A stretch of 64,000 nucleotides of DNA from an uncultured Schlesneria sp. (GTDB taxonomy: Bacteria; Planctomycetota; Planctomycetia; Planctomycetales; Planctomycetaceae). The notes beneath the pieces are model-generated. The model was not told the DNA's origin, did no database searches, and saw nothing but the letters and a program-made list of their open reading frames with translations. Every line of letters starts with the position of its first letter. The first letter of the stretch is position 1. Positions 7,921 through 17,900 of this stretch are shown piece after piece. The stretch lies in contig CAIQIR010000079.1 in NCBI GenBank assembly GCA_903871875.1, positions 124,001-188,000 on the forward strand, read 5' to 3'. The translations under genes and the position numbers were made by a program.

Positions 7921-10900
7921 CTACTGGACATTCAGATCATTGATGTTGGGCAATTCATCAGACGGATCTGCTGTCGGAGTGTCCACGTCTTGGACCGGAA
8001 TCGTGGATAACGCCGGTTCAGCCTGTGGTGAATACGGTCCGCGGTCGGATGTCGGTGGAGCGACCGCAGTCTGCTTTAATGGGCTTGAGAGTTGTCCGAG
8101 CCAATCCGCGGGAGGCGGCGAATAAGGTCGGAATTTCTCGAGTGTGCCCGTGTCACCGCGATAAAGAAGAGCCCGGTTTTCACCGAGTCGCCCTGCCAAG
8201 GGACTATCCACCAGACTGGACGAGTCGTTGACGTTCATGGCGAACAAGATGCGCTGTTCGAAACGGTTCATCTGATCGCGAGCCAGCCAGCGTTGAGCCG
8301 ATTGATAACTTTCGACCCAGACAAAAGTGAAGATTCCGACCCCAGGCCCGTCCCGCAGAATCTCGCTGAACGACTGTGCCGGGTTCACCGATTTCTCGCC
8401 ACCGCCGAATCCACTGCTGTAACTGAAGTCATCTTCGGCTTTTCGCAGATCACGGAAGCGAGCTAAATCGAACACGAATAAAAACATCGGCGGTCCCGGT
8501 TCGTCCGCGCGACGATGCAACTCAGCCAGAACTTCGCTGATCACGTTGGCGGTTTCGCGAGGTGAATCCGCCTTCAGAATGGAGGCCTGATTTTGCTCGC
8601 CTTCCACCGACGTGGATCGGGATCGGGTCCAGACAGACTGCAGTTGTCGCCATGTTTGGGCCGAAGGGCTGTTGGGCAGGCTTCCATCCAGGACATGAAC
8701 GGTCACCGAATCTTTTCCGCAGGCTGTCGCCTGGGCGCAGAATGATAGCGAGCAGGCCGCCATGATTCCCAAGGCCGCTTGGTCGTCGCGGCCAACGATC
8801 AATAAGTTGCCCCCTTCGCGCAGGCCGAAGTTCAGTTCGATCGGTCCACCCAGTGAGACCGAATCACCCAGCCAACATGTCCAGGGTGAATCGAATACGA
8901 CTGGTGGCGAGCTCGTTGCACCGGACATGGCTGCTTGGCTATTGGCCAGGACGCCTCGCAATCGATGACTTGTGGTCGGATCGGCGGGAATATTTCCTTC
9001 GAATACCAGCGGCGGAATCTGCGCCAGTGACCGAATGGCGTTGGTCGTTTTGCCATGACTGCCCGACCCCTCGGCTTCTTCGCGAACCAGTGTCAGGTAG
9101 CCTTCGCGATCGGCTTCCTCTAGCCAGACGATCTGAAACGGGTGGTTCCCCTCGACCAGTCCATTCGCATCGTTGTAGATCGCCTCTCCCGGCCGTGTCA
9201 GCAGTCGTGCGGCGGTGTTCTCTTCGCTTAAAATCAAATGGGCATCGGTGTCGCTACATTGCAGCGCGATTCGCACGGCGATTTGACCCAGCGTGCTGCG
9301 CGCGAGCGAATACGCACCGGCCAGGGTCTGCGAGCCCAACAGGATGTGGACTCCGAACGCGCGTCCCTGTCGAATCAATCGATCGAGCAGCAGTGCCGCC
9401 TGTTGCGAGATGGCGTCATCTTCGATGAAGAATTCTTGAAATTCATCCACCAGCAAGAGCGTACGGGGCATCACCGCATCGGGCCGCGCGTTGCGAAAGC
9501 CCGCGATGTCTTGTACGCCTGTCTCACGAAACAGCTCCCCACGATCGCGCAATAACGAATCCAGACGCTCGAGAACGCTGACGCCAAATTCGCGATCGCT
9601 CTCGATGGCGATGACCCGCGCATGCGGCAGACGCTGTTCAGCGTAAACCTTGAATTCAACCCCCTTCTTGAAGTCGATCAGATAGAATTCGACTTCGGTC
9701 GGACTGTAATACAGTGCCAGGTTTGTGATCAGGGCATGCAGCAATGTCGACTTGCCCGAACCGGTCTTGCCCGCCACCAGCACGTGTTGTGACGTTCCTT
9801 TACCAAGTCGCAGATGCTGTAGCTTCGTGGCCCCGGCGCGCCCGATCGGCACGTCAATTCCCGTCCGACTATCGCTGGTCCAAAATCGGTCCTCTGCTGG
9901 AGCGACCCGTTCGAACGGGACTTCGACGCGGCGAACGTCACGTGAATGTTGACCCGCCAGACGCACGATCTGCCCGAACTCTTCCGGGGGCGGTGGTTGA
10001 TCGAGTCGTAGCGGCCAGGCGGCCAGTTCTCGGTCTGACGATCGAAATCCTCCGTCGGTCCACTGCAGCACCGTCGCATGTTTTTCGAGATCGGCGGCAT
10101 GAAAGCCCCGCGGAAGCTCCTGCGATTTATCGAAACTCAGCAGCAGATATACGCCGCAGCGGCTACCGCCTTCCGCAATGCTGACCAGCCTGCGTAAAGC
10201 GACCTCCGTGAAATTGACGGGAAAATTGGCGACGACCAGCACTCGATAAGGCTCGGCGACTTCTCCCGCGAACTCGTTGTATTCGTCGATCGTCGAGAAT
10301 TCGTTCCGCAGGTAGGTTTGCAGAACCGTTTCCATGTGTTCGGTGAGATCGGCCAACCGTTTTTCAATGTGAGATGGTTCGGTCCAGATCCGGCTCGTGA
10401 CCAGCAGTTCGTCGAAATCGGCGAGATGCATGAAGGCCGAGAAATTGGCTCCCAGTCCCACCGGGTCGAAGATGGTAAAACGCACTTTACCCGGTGGCAG
10501 CGACGTCAAAAAACGCAGCATGGTCGATTGCAGGGTTTTGACGGCGGCATCCCGTCCAGCGCCGGTGGCTTGGAGAATTAGCGATGGCTGTTCGTGCAGC
10601 GGCAGCAGGACCGGCAAGTCGAAGTGATTCCGGTCTGTCTTCAGGCGTGGATTGGGCGAGATTCCACTTTCGATCTGACTCAGATCCACGTCAACCCGTC
10701 CGAGATTCAGGATCGGTGGCGAGATCTTCGGAAACTCTGTGTCTTCATGAGCGACCGTTTTCCAGGCGGGGCAGATCTCATTGGCTGCGGCGCACAGTGC
10801 GTCGCTAAGTCCACCCAGGCGTGCGATGTCGGCTTGCCAAGTGTGGATGAGCTCGATCCACGACTGCTGGTAGCGACGACGGCTATCACTGATTCGTGTA

Positions 10901-12129
10901 TCGAATTCCGATTGCAACATGCGAAAATCAGTCTCGCGTCGAAAAATCAAATCCTGTGAATCGGTTTGAAATGTCTGTTCGATCTGATCGCGTTCGTCGG
11001 CACGCCGGGTCTCGAGGTAATTCAATTGAGCGGGGTAGGTCGTATTGGCGTACTGCAAATTGGTCGAATGGATCTGCTCATTTTCGCTGAGTCGATTGGC
11101 AAGTTTCGTTTCCGCGCCGCCAATTGCCGATTCTCGTCGCTTCACACGCAGGGCCTGCAAGTGCGAACATTCGGCTTCCAGCATATTCAGTTCGGTCTTA
11201 GAAGTTCGTTCCCAGATCGAATAGGCGAAGCGGGCATCAATTCGCTGTTGCAGTAGTTCTTCGTAGTCTGGCCAGACTCGACGGCCGGCGATCAGGTGGA
11301 GAAAAAAAGCCGGCAAGAGCCCCAGCGCCGCCGAGATCCCCGCAGCGATAAAGACCCAATCGCGATCTTTGGCGGTTAGCTTCAGTTGCAGTACCGCGGG
11401 GTCGAAAAGTCCCCAGATCAGCCCAAATAAAACGGCGGCAATTGCCAGAAACAATACCAACGGAGTGAACCCGGCGAATAAAACTGGCAGCAGGCGGTTG
11501 AGGATTCGTTGCCGCAAGGGTTCACTGGAGTTGATCGCCGCGAGGCAAACCGATTTCAACGTTTCGACGTCGGACAGGACAATCGTCGGTTCTGGATCGA
11601 CAGGTTCGCTCCAGAGGTGGCTGCGCTGGAGAAAAGCAACAACCTGATCGTATCCGGCATCGAGGCTGTCCATGCCGGTTTTCAGTTCAATCTGTGCGGC
11701 TTCCAGCGACAACTGAGTTTGCTGCAAGCGTTGTAACGGACTACCTTCGGTATCATCATCGAGCAATGACGAAACCAGCCACACCGCTTCGTCATGTTCC
11801 TTCGTGGCTGCTTCATACTCTTGGTTGAAGCGGTCTTCCGTCTGACTCAGGACTCCTTGGTATTCGGCCTGGACTGCTGCGGATTCGATCCGACAGCGAT
11901 TGTCGCTTTCCGCAAGTTGCGCCTGGCGGGTTTGTTCGAGATGTAGGCTATCGGCCTCGTACTTTTCCGTCAGCAGTTGGAACACCGTCTGGTACTGTTG
12001 TTGTTCGGCCGATACCTCGGCGGCGTGCCGCGATTCAATCTCTTGTTCCGTGGCGGCTCGATGGCCGACCCGTTCGAGCAGCGTGCGCAGCAATTGCCGT
12101 TCGTTCGCCAGAGTCAATTCGTCAGACAA
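7921..12129 (-). CDS. Giant FtsK/SpoIIIE-type membrane ATPase with coiled coils
   Basis: 1402 residues from a TTG; no better start is seen and the ribosome binding site is poor. Order: N-terminal Glu/Gln-rich coiled coil (about 1-190); two membrane helices (about 214-240 and 258-283); a second coiled coil (about 290-450); then three FtsK-like modules. The middle one is complete, with Walker A GKTGSGKS (Lys793) and Walker B LLLVDEF (Asp895) plus an RQGRAFGVHILLGSQ segment typical of FtsK/EccC. The first (ATGAGRDAAVK, near 530) and third (IVGRDDQAALG, near 1120) have decayed P-loops. Two helices followed by tandem FtsK domains recall EccC of type VII secretion, but no WXG100 or other secretion gene is present. 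The C-terminal 70 residues are Pro/Ser-rich. Role unknown: translocation of DNA or protein is a family-based guess. Confidence 0.8.
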   Translation of the reverse strand: MSDELTLANERQLLRTLLERVGHRAATEQEIESRHAAEVSAEQQQYQTVFQLLTEKYEADSLHLEQTRQAQLAESDNRCRIESAAVQAEYQGVLSQTEDRFNQEYEAATKEHDEAVWLVSSLLDDDTEGSPLQRLQQTQLSLEAAQIELKTGMDSLDAGYDQVVAFLQRSHLWSEPVDPEPTIVLSDVETLKSVCLAAINSSEPLRQRILNRLLPVLFAGFTPLVLFLAIAAVLFGLIWGLFDPAVLQLKLTAKDRDWVFIAAGISAALGLLPAFFLHLIAGRRVWPDYEELLQQRIDARFAYSIWERTSKTELNMLEAECSHLQALRVKRRESAIGGAETKLANRLSENEQIHSTNLQYANTTYPAQLNYLETRRADERDQIEQTFQTDSQDLIFRRETDFRMLQSEFDTRISDSRRRYQQSWIELIHTWQADIARLGGLSDALCAAANEICPAWKTVAHEDTEFPKISPPILNLGRVDVDLSQIESGISPNPRLKTDRNHFDLPVLLPLHEQPSLILQATGAGRDAAVKTLQSTMLRFLTSLPPGKVRFTIFDPVGLGANFSAFMHLADFDELLVTSRIWTEPSHIEKRLADLTEHMETVLQTYLRNEFSTIDEYNEFAGEVAEPYRVLVVANFPVNFTEVALRRLVSIAEGGSRCGVYLLLSFDKSQELPRGFHAADLEKHATVLQWTDGGFRSSDRELAAWPLRLDQPPPPEEFGQIVRLAGQHSRDVRRVEVPFERVAPAEDRFWTSDSRTGIDVPIGRAGATKLQHLRLGKGTSQHVLVAGKTGSGKSTLLHALITNLALYYSPTEVEFYLIDFKKGVEFKVYAEQRLPHARVIAIESDREFGVSVLERLDSLLRDRGELFRETGVQDIAGFRNARPDAVMPRTLLLVDEFQEFFIEDDAISQQAALLLDRLIRQGRAFGVHILLGSQTLAGAYSLARSTLGQIAVRIALQCSDTDAHLILSEENTAARLLTRPGEAIYNDANGLVEGNHPFQIVWLEEADREGYLTLVREEAEGSGSHGKTTNAIRSLAQIPPLVFEGNIPADPTTSHRLRGVLANSQAAMSGATSSPPVVFDSPWTCWLGDSVSLGGPIELNFGLREGGNLLIVGRDDQAALGIMAACSLSFCAQATACGKDSVTVHVLDGSLPNSPSAQTWRQLQSVWTRSRSTSVEGEQNQASILKADSPRETANVISEVLAELHRRADEPGPPMFLFVFDLARFRDLRKAEDDFSYSSGFGGGEKSVNPAQSFSEILRDGPGVGIFTFVWVESYQSAQRWLARDQMNRFEQRILFAMNVNDSSSLVDSPLAGRLGENRALLYRGDTGTLEKFRPYSPPPADWLGQLSSPLKQTAVAPPTSDRGPYSPQAEPALSTIPVQDVDTPTADPSDELPNINDLNVQ

Positions 12130-12294
12130 AATGTTAGACCCGAATATCGATCTGCAGGTGAGACCCGGTAAATGACCACGCTGATCACTCCACCGTATCC
12201 CAATCAGTATCGCTTTTCTTCGATCAAATTGTCAGCTTAACGAAAAGACGGGGGAATGTGTTTCGTCAGCCGCCGCTCAAGGAGATAAAATTGG

Positions 12295-12483
12295 CTAAGG
12301 TGTCTGGCTGGATGTTGCCAGGAGATCATTTTCTCCACCCAATTCGCTGCGGCGAATCACGATATTGTTGGGCGCCTCGATCCCCAGACGGACACGACCG
12401 CTCTTCACTTCCAGAATCGTGACGGTCACTTTCCGAGTGCCGATTTCAATCTTCTGCCTCACCCCACGGGTTAGCACCAGCAT
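12295..12483 (-). CDS. csrA: CsrA post-transcriptional regulator
   Basis: 62 residues starting MLVLTRGVRQKIEIG, the canonical CsrA N-terminus. I prefer the second of two adjacent ATG codons: the first, at 12486, is only one base from the SD, the second has about five. CsrA is a dimeric beta-barrel RNA-binding protein that blocks or stabilises mRNAs at A(N)GGA sites; GRVRLGIEAPNNIVIRRSEL holds the conserved RNA-contact region. The C-terminus (ENDLLATSSQTP) is variable as usual. fliW and flagellar genes are not adjacent. It sits 165 bases upstream of the FtsK-like gene in the same direction, so the two may share a transcript. Confidence 0.95.
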   Translation of the reverse strand: MLVLTRGVRQKIEIGTRKVTVTILEVKSGRVRLGIEAPNNIVIRRSELGGENDLLATSSQTP

Positions 12484-12486
12484 CAT

Positions 12487-12495
12487 TCCCTCCCT
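12487..12495 (-). promoter_or_regulatory. csrA ribosome binding site containing two overlapping ANGGA boxes
   Basis: Read on the minus strand the leader is AGGGAGGGA directly before ATGATG. It contains AGGGA twice (12495-12491 and 12491-12487), each fitting the ANGGA core recognised by CsrA. Such a site over the SD is how csrA represses its own translation in other bacteria. It also decides the start codon, because the SD is too close to the first ATG. Confidence 0.45.
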
Positions 12496-12577
12496 GAGTT
12501 GTCCAGAATTTTGAGAATCCCCGGATTGCGATCAGTTCGTCCTCCTGAACGGAATTGGCCAGGGGGCGTCGAATGGG

Positions 12578-13303
12578 TTATTCGGGTGGACGCTGCGGAT
12601 GTTCATTTTCAGCCGGTGGGTTCCCCCGATCGCCTCCGGTGCCACCCTGCCCTCCTCCTCTGCCTTGATTTCCGTCACCACCAGGTGGCGCGCCGAATCG
12701 GTCGCCGCCTGGGCCACGCCCTCCCTCAGGCCCACCCGGGCCGTGGTCTCGTAATTCTTTCAATTGTTGTTTTTGTTCTTCGGTCAGGATTTGATCGAGC
12801 CGAGTATCGACCATTTTTTGCAGGGCATCAATTTTCTTGCGCTGGGCATTCGATAGTTGGAGCATGCCTTTAACATGAGGTGGCAATACTTCGCCGATGG
12901 GTGGGGGGCCTCCCGGACCTGGGCCGCCTCGACCACCCGGCCCGCCAATTCCACGGCGACCTGGTCCTCCCGGCCCGCCGGACCCTCCGTCAAAGCCACG
13001 TCCGAGACTGGCCGACTCTTTCCCAAATAGAGTTGTCAGTTCCTCTTTCGTGACGATGCCGTCGTTGTTGGCGTCAGCTCGATTGAAGAGAGCTAGAATA
13101 CGCGTATCCGTGATTTCGTCTTTCGCCAATTGTCCATCGTGGTTAGCGTCGAAAGTCAGCATGCGGGCGATGAACGACGTGGCATCCGTTCCGGATCGAT
13201 TCTCTTTTGATCCGTCCGCTGGACGCTCAGGCGGTTGGCCGCCCGCCAGCGAACCCATGGCGACGAAGACGCCCACCACGATCGTTCCGGTCGATATTCG
13301 CAT
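12578..13303 (-). CDS. Exported EF-hand protein with Gly/Pro-rich linker and Spy-like helices
   Basis: 241 residues, ATG with AAGGA eight bases upstream. A signal peptide occupies about residues 1-22. Two EF-hand calcium loops follow, DANHDGQLAKDE and DANNDGIVTKEE. Next is a linker of Gly-Pro-Gly-Gly repeats, then helices with LSNAQRKKIDAL and LTEEQKQQLKEL, which resemble the LTxxQ motifs of Spy/CpxP periplasmic chaperones, and a second Gly-rich tail. It is probably a periplasmic calcium-binding or metal-stress protein. EF-hand plus low-complexity combinations are frequent in planctomycetes. It lies 95 bases upstream of csrA and 64 downstream of the dioxygenase. Confidence 0.8.
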   Translation of the reverse strand: MRISTGTIVVGVFVAMGSLAGGQPPERPADGSKENRSGTDATSFIARMLTFDANHDGQLAKDEITDTRILALFNRADANNDGIVTKEELTTLFGKESASLGRGFDGGSGGPGGPGRRGIGGPGGRGGPGPGGPPPIGEVLPPHVKGMLQLSNAQRKKIDALQKMVDTRLDQILTEEQKQQLKELRDHGPGGPEGGRGPGGDRFGAPPGGDGNQGRGGGQGGTGGDRGNPPAENEHPQRPPE

Positions 13304-13367
13304 TGCACTTTCCTTATTCGAGAGATCTCAGAAGTTGATCTGGTGGTGCCTGTTTGGGAAGTTGATT

Positions 13368-14072
13368 TCAGCGACGGGGTTCACGGCCGGGACGGAACGA
13401 ATTCTCGTCGGGGGTGCGTCCAATGACGATGTCGAAATTCGCCGCGAATTCACCGATTTTGGAATCCTTGATCGGATTGAAATCGGCTTGAAGTAATTCC
13501 CGATCGATCAGGTCTCGGGTCGAATTGAAGATGCCATCTCGCAGATTGCCTTCGTGCCCCCGAACGAACAACTGGGTGGTCAGCAATTCCCGGTCACCTT
13601 GTTTGACTTTCACATGAATGTGCGGAGCCGGACGACCCGGATAGGGAACCGGCTTGATCGTTCGAAAACGGTACTCGCCCGTAGATCCCGTGGTGAACCG
13701 GCCAAACCCTTGAAAGTTGGTGTCTTGCCGCTTCTTTTTCGGATTGCTGTCCGCCGAGTGGAGATAGACGGCATTGGCGTCACACTGCCAGATTTCAATA
13801 GTCAAATCTTGTAAGGGCGAACCATCCGCTGCCAGAATTCGGCCTATCACGTTGGTGACTTCGCCGACGGCGGGTGTAATACTGTCGTTGATGATCAACA
13901 GATCGTTATCGATATCGAGTGGTAGTTTGTCCGGGTAGAACGGGCCTTCTGTCATCGCTGGCGTTTTGAACAATTGCTCGGCAAACAGGCCGGGGGTTGT
14001 CAGCAGCGCCGAACCGAAAGCGATCTGTTGCAAGAATTGTCGTCTGGGCAGCTCAGATGACGGAACTTTCAT
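13368..14072 (-). CDS. Exported intradiol ring-cleavage dioxygenase-like protein
   Basis: 234 residues; ATG with AAGGG seven bases upstream. A Tat-like leader (PRRQFLQQIAFGSALL) precedes a protocatechuate 3,4-dioxygenase-type domain: TEGPFYPDKLP, VIGRILAADGSPL, IEIWQCDANAVYLHS with a candidate Fe-ligand Tyr, then YRFRTIKPVPYP and PHIHVKV carrying the second Tyr and the two His ligands. All four expected Fe(III) ligands appear present, so an aromatic-diol cleaving activity is plausible. Export by Tat is unusual for catabolic dioxygenases but common for planctomycete members. No aromatic catabolism genes lie nearby, so the substrate is open. It is divergent from the sigma factor gene. Confidence 0.85.
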   Translation of the reverse strand: MKVPSSELPRRQFLQQIAFGSALLTTPGLFAEQLFKTPAMTEGPFYPDKLPLDIDNDLLIINDSITPAVGEVTNVIGRILAADGSPLQDLTIEIWQCDANAVYLHSADSNPKKKRQDTNFQGFGRFTTGSTGEYRFRTIKPVPYPGRPAPHIHVKVKQGDRELLTTQLFVRGHEGNLRDGIFNSTRDLIDRELLQADFNPIKDSKIGEFAANFDIVIGRTPDENSFRPGREPRR

Positions 14073-14204
14073 GGCAAACCCTTAAAGAGCGGGATGAGGT
14101 GGCATAGTGGAAATACCGCAGTTGCCGCGTGAGAATCCACTTGCGTTTTGGACAATTCTTAAAAATTCAGAAGAAACGACGATGTTCTCTGCAGGTGTCC
14201 CGCG

Positions 14205-14810
14205 ATGAACCACGAGATCCAGCGCCTGAACAGTGGCGGCGAAAATGCCCTCGCCGGGCTCTTTTCAGACTATCGGGATCGACTTGAGCGGCTGGTCGAA
14301 TTTCGGCTGGATCCCCGCTTGAGAAGCCGCGTGGACTCGGCCGATGTGCTGCAGGAGGCGTACATTGAAATGGCACGGCGCCATCATCAATACTTAATTT
14401 CTCCTGAAGTTTCATTTTATGTCTGGGCGAGGCAAATTACGCTGCAAACATTGATTGATGTGCAGCGTCGTCGCTTTGGTCAAAAACGTAGCCCCCAACA
14501 TGAAATCCGCTTTGTACGGACTCCCACCGAAGGAACCAGCGACTCGATTGCTCAATTTCTTTGTGCCCAACTCGCGTCGCCCAGCAGTGCGGCGATCCGT
14601 GCCGAGGAGACCCAACAGTTGCAGCAAGCCCTGGCTTCGATGGATGAGATTGATCGCGAAGTGCTCGCCTTGCGTCATTTTGAACACATGGGAAATGCAG
14701 AGGTCGCCGAGGCGCTCGGCTTAAGTACGACCGCGGCGAGTAATCGCTACATTCGGGCGATGACGCGTTTGGGAGAAATCATGCAACCGTTCACTAAGGA
14801 ACTCGAATGA
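14205..14810 (+). CDS. ECF-type RNA polymerase sigma factor
   Basis: 201 residues, ATG with AGGTG eight bases upstream. Region 2 shows LFSDYRDRLERLVEFRLDPRLRSRVDSADVLQE and a following VWARQITLQTLID; region 4 shows ALASMDEIDREVLALRHFEHMGNAEVAEALGLS, the helix-turn-helix that contacts the -35 element. The form with RLDPRLRSRVDSADVLQE is typical of planctomycete extracytoplasmic-function sigma factors that are paired with Ser/Thr kinases. The receptor kinase gene starts 114 bases downstream on the same strand, so the kinase is the probable regulator in place of an anti-sigma factor. No anti-sigma gene is seen. Confidence 0.92.
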   Translation: MNHEIQRLNSGGENALAGLFSDYRDRLERLVEFRLDPRLRSRVDSADVLQEAYIEMARRHHQYLISPEVSFYVWARQITLQTLIDVQRRRFGQKRSPQHEIRFVRTPTEGTSDSIAQFLCAQLASPSSAAIRAEETQQLQQALASMDEIDREVLALRHFEHMGNAEVAEALGLSTTAASNRYIRAMTRLGEIMQPFTKELE

Positions 14811-14924
14811 AGCTGTTATTTCCTGTTCTGCCGTCGTTTTTCGGTGGAATTCGCCGGGACGATTACGGTGCCATCGTGAGACAATCGGTGACGGGGCGAA
14901 CGGGCCGCCGAAAGAATCGATCAA

Positions 14925-17900
14925 ATGACTGAAACGATACCGGCAACTGAAATGCCAAACTCGCCCGTCGATCCTTCAGACGGTTCCTCAGGTCAAATTG
15001 CGGTCAGCCAGATTGCCATCGGGCCGTTGGTACCGAGCGTCGCGACTTTCGAGCAAATCTTCGAAGAACCGTCCGACAATCGGCATCCGGTGGAAGTACT
15101 GGCCGATGAGTTTTCCGCCAGATGGCGTGCGGGAGAAACGCCATCGATTGATGAATATCTCTTGCGCTTGCCCGAGCATCGCGAGATGATTCGATCGTTG
15201 TTTACGACGATCTCGCTGATCGAACGGATGAGTCGTCGCGAGTATTCGGACCGTCAGCGACATCACCGCCCGATCGCCGATCAGAAGGTGCTGGGTGATT
15301 TCCAGATTATTCGCGAAATCGGCCGTGGCGGTATGGGGGTTGTTTACGAGGCTATTCAATGCTCGTTGGCGCGACGCGTGGCACTCAAAGTACTGAGTTC
15401 AGGGATTTCCAACTCGCCGCAGCAGCTTCAGCGTTTCCGCCGTGAAGCCGAATCGGCGGCGCGATTGCACCACACGAATATCGTGCCTGTCTTTGGTATC
15501 GGCGAAGAAGACGGCACCCATTTTTATGCCATGCAGTTCATTGACGGGGTTCCCTTGGCCGATGCGATAAAAACAGTACGCCATCGATCATCGGTGACCC
15601 GCGAGTCGATTTACGGTAAAGGATTGCAGCCCAGTGGCCCGACTGGCGTTTTGCCAGATTCCAATCGTGGCCCTGTTTCAGGTGGTTCGGATCATTCCGC
15701 CAACTCGGCGATCGATGATCCGACAATTCTGATGGCAGTTACTCCCGATCCGGAATCGGCGGCTCAGGTGGGCGATGCGTCAGCCGTTCATCCAAACTCC
15801 GACTCCGTATGCCCCTCGGCGGGCCACACAAACGCTCCATCGCTCGACCGGTCTCACAGTCAATCCTCTGATTCCATACAGTCCGAGTCGCTCAGTTCGA
15901 CAGAAGAATCTGTCGATGCCTGCTTTGGAGTCTTTGCCGACAATGGTTCCATGGAGTATTGCTTGCGGATCGCTAATCTTGTTGCGCAAGTTGCCGATGG
16001 CCTGGACTACGCCCACCAGCACGGTGTATTGCACCGCGATATCAAACCCTCAAATCTGATGCTGGACCGTCGCGGCGACGTTTGGATTATGGATTTCGGG
16101 CTGGTCAAAATTATCGAACAGAAGGATCTGACGATTGCCGGTGAGATCGTGGGAACCCTGCGATACATGGCTCCGGAACAACTCGAAGGTCGGGCTGACG
16201 TTACCACGGACATTTATGCCTTGGGTCTGACCTTATATGAGCTACTCACGCTGAAGCCGGCGTTTGATGGTGACGAGGCTGTCACATTGGCGCAGCGGTT
16301 GCGACAAAGCAGTTTTCCGCGGCCGCGCTCGATCAATCCGACGATCCCGAAAGATCTCGAAACGATCATTCTCAAAGCGACGGCGAACGAACCGTTTTCT
16401 CGCTACCCCACAGCAGCGATGCTGGCTGAAGATCTGCGTCGATTCAGTGAGGACAGACCAATCCTGGCGCGACGAACGACCTATCCCGAGCGTCTTTGGC
16501 GATGGAGTCGTCGTAATCCTGCCCTCGCCGCGGCGACAGGCTCGACCATTTTGCTGCTGGGCTTGATCGCCATTGTGGCGACGGCGGGTTGGTTAACGGT
16601 GAAATCGGCGCTGCTCGATGCACAAATTGCCCAAAAACATGACGAGATGAATCTCGATGCGGCGATGACCGCATTTGATAGCATTCTCGAGAATGTTAGT
16701 TCGCGGGGGCTGCCCCGTTCCTTCGCTTACGACATTCCTGAATCAGAAATCGGCATTGCCCCATCGGCTCTATCCGACGCCGACGTTCAGTTGCTTGACC
16801 GGTTACTGCATTTCTACGGGACATTCGCCAGTCAAAACGCCAACAATACTCGCTTGCGGGCGAGAACCGCCGAGGCCCATCGTCGGGCCGGCGCAATTCT
16901 CCTCAGGTTGGGCCGATTGACCGAAGCGGAAGGAGATTTTCGATCGGCCATTGATCTGTTAACCCGAATCCCCGCTTCGGATCCCCATCACGCCGAAATC
17001 GTCGTCAACACCGCTTCGCTCTACAACGATCTGGGTGAACTGCTGCTGCGGCGCGGTGAGTTCCATCCGACATTCAAAGCACACCTCGAAGCGATCGCAT
17101 TGCTTCAAGAGCAGCCTGATTCGGTCAAATCGTTACCGGCCGTGCGCTTTGAACTTGCCCGTGCGACCGATTTGTTCGCATCGATTGATATCCGGAGCGG
17201 CACCGACTCCGGCCCTCGTTTGCCGCCGTCAAATCGCCCGAACGGCCCGCGACCACCGTTTGATCGCGGGCATCCGCCCTCGGCTCACGGTCCGAATTCT
17301 GATCAGGGGCGGCCCGGTCCTGATGGCGAACCGCCCGATTATCTGGATCAACGGTTGAAGAATGCGCGACCGACAGCGTTGTTTTCCGGGGGGCCGTCCG
17401 CCGACGGGCTGGCCCAGATCCTACTCGATGCCAGCAACCAGTTTCGTGCGCTCACGAGAGAATTCCCGAATAACACCGAGTATCAATTTCGGTTGGCCCA
17501 ATGTCTGAGGCATCGATTGGTGCACGCCGCCAGTAACGGTAAGTCAAATATTGCGCAGGAAACCTTTCTCGAAGCCACGCAGATTTTGGGTGGGCTGCAA
17601 GCCAATTTTTCCGACGATCCCCAATACCAATTCGAATTGGCGGACACGTTGACACAGGCCTCACGCGCTCAATCGGATCTCGATGCGGAACAATCGCTCT
17701 ACCGCTCGGTGTCGTTGGCGCGGCAGTTGACGAAACGTTTTCCCAGGTCGACTGAATACCAGTTACTGCTGGGGACGGCCCTGGCGCGACGGGCTGCGAA
17801 TCAGGCTGCGGTGGGTGTACCCGCTGATGCGGAAGAGAGCCTGCAAGAATCGATGTCGACTCTTGAGCCGCTGGCCGATCGTTTTCCAGATCAAGGCACC

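Noticed and set aside
7921-12129. Type VII (ESX) secretion locus
   Set aside because: The FtsK-like protein resembles EccC, but no WXG100 substrate, EccB, EccD, EccE or mycosin gene is present, and the active P-loop is in another module.
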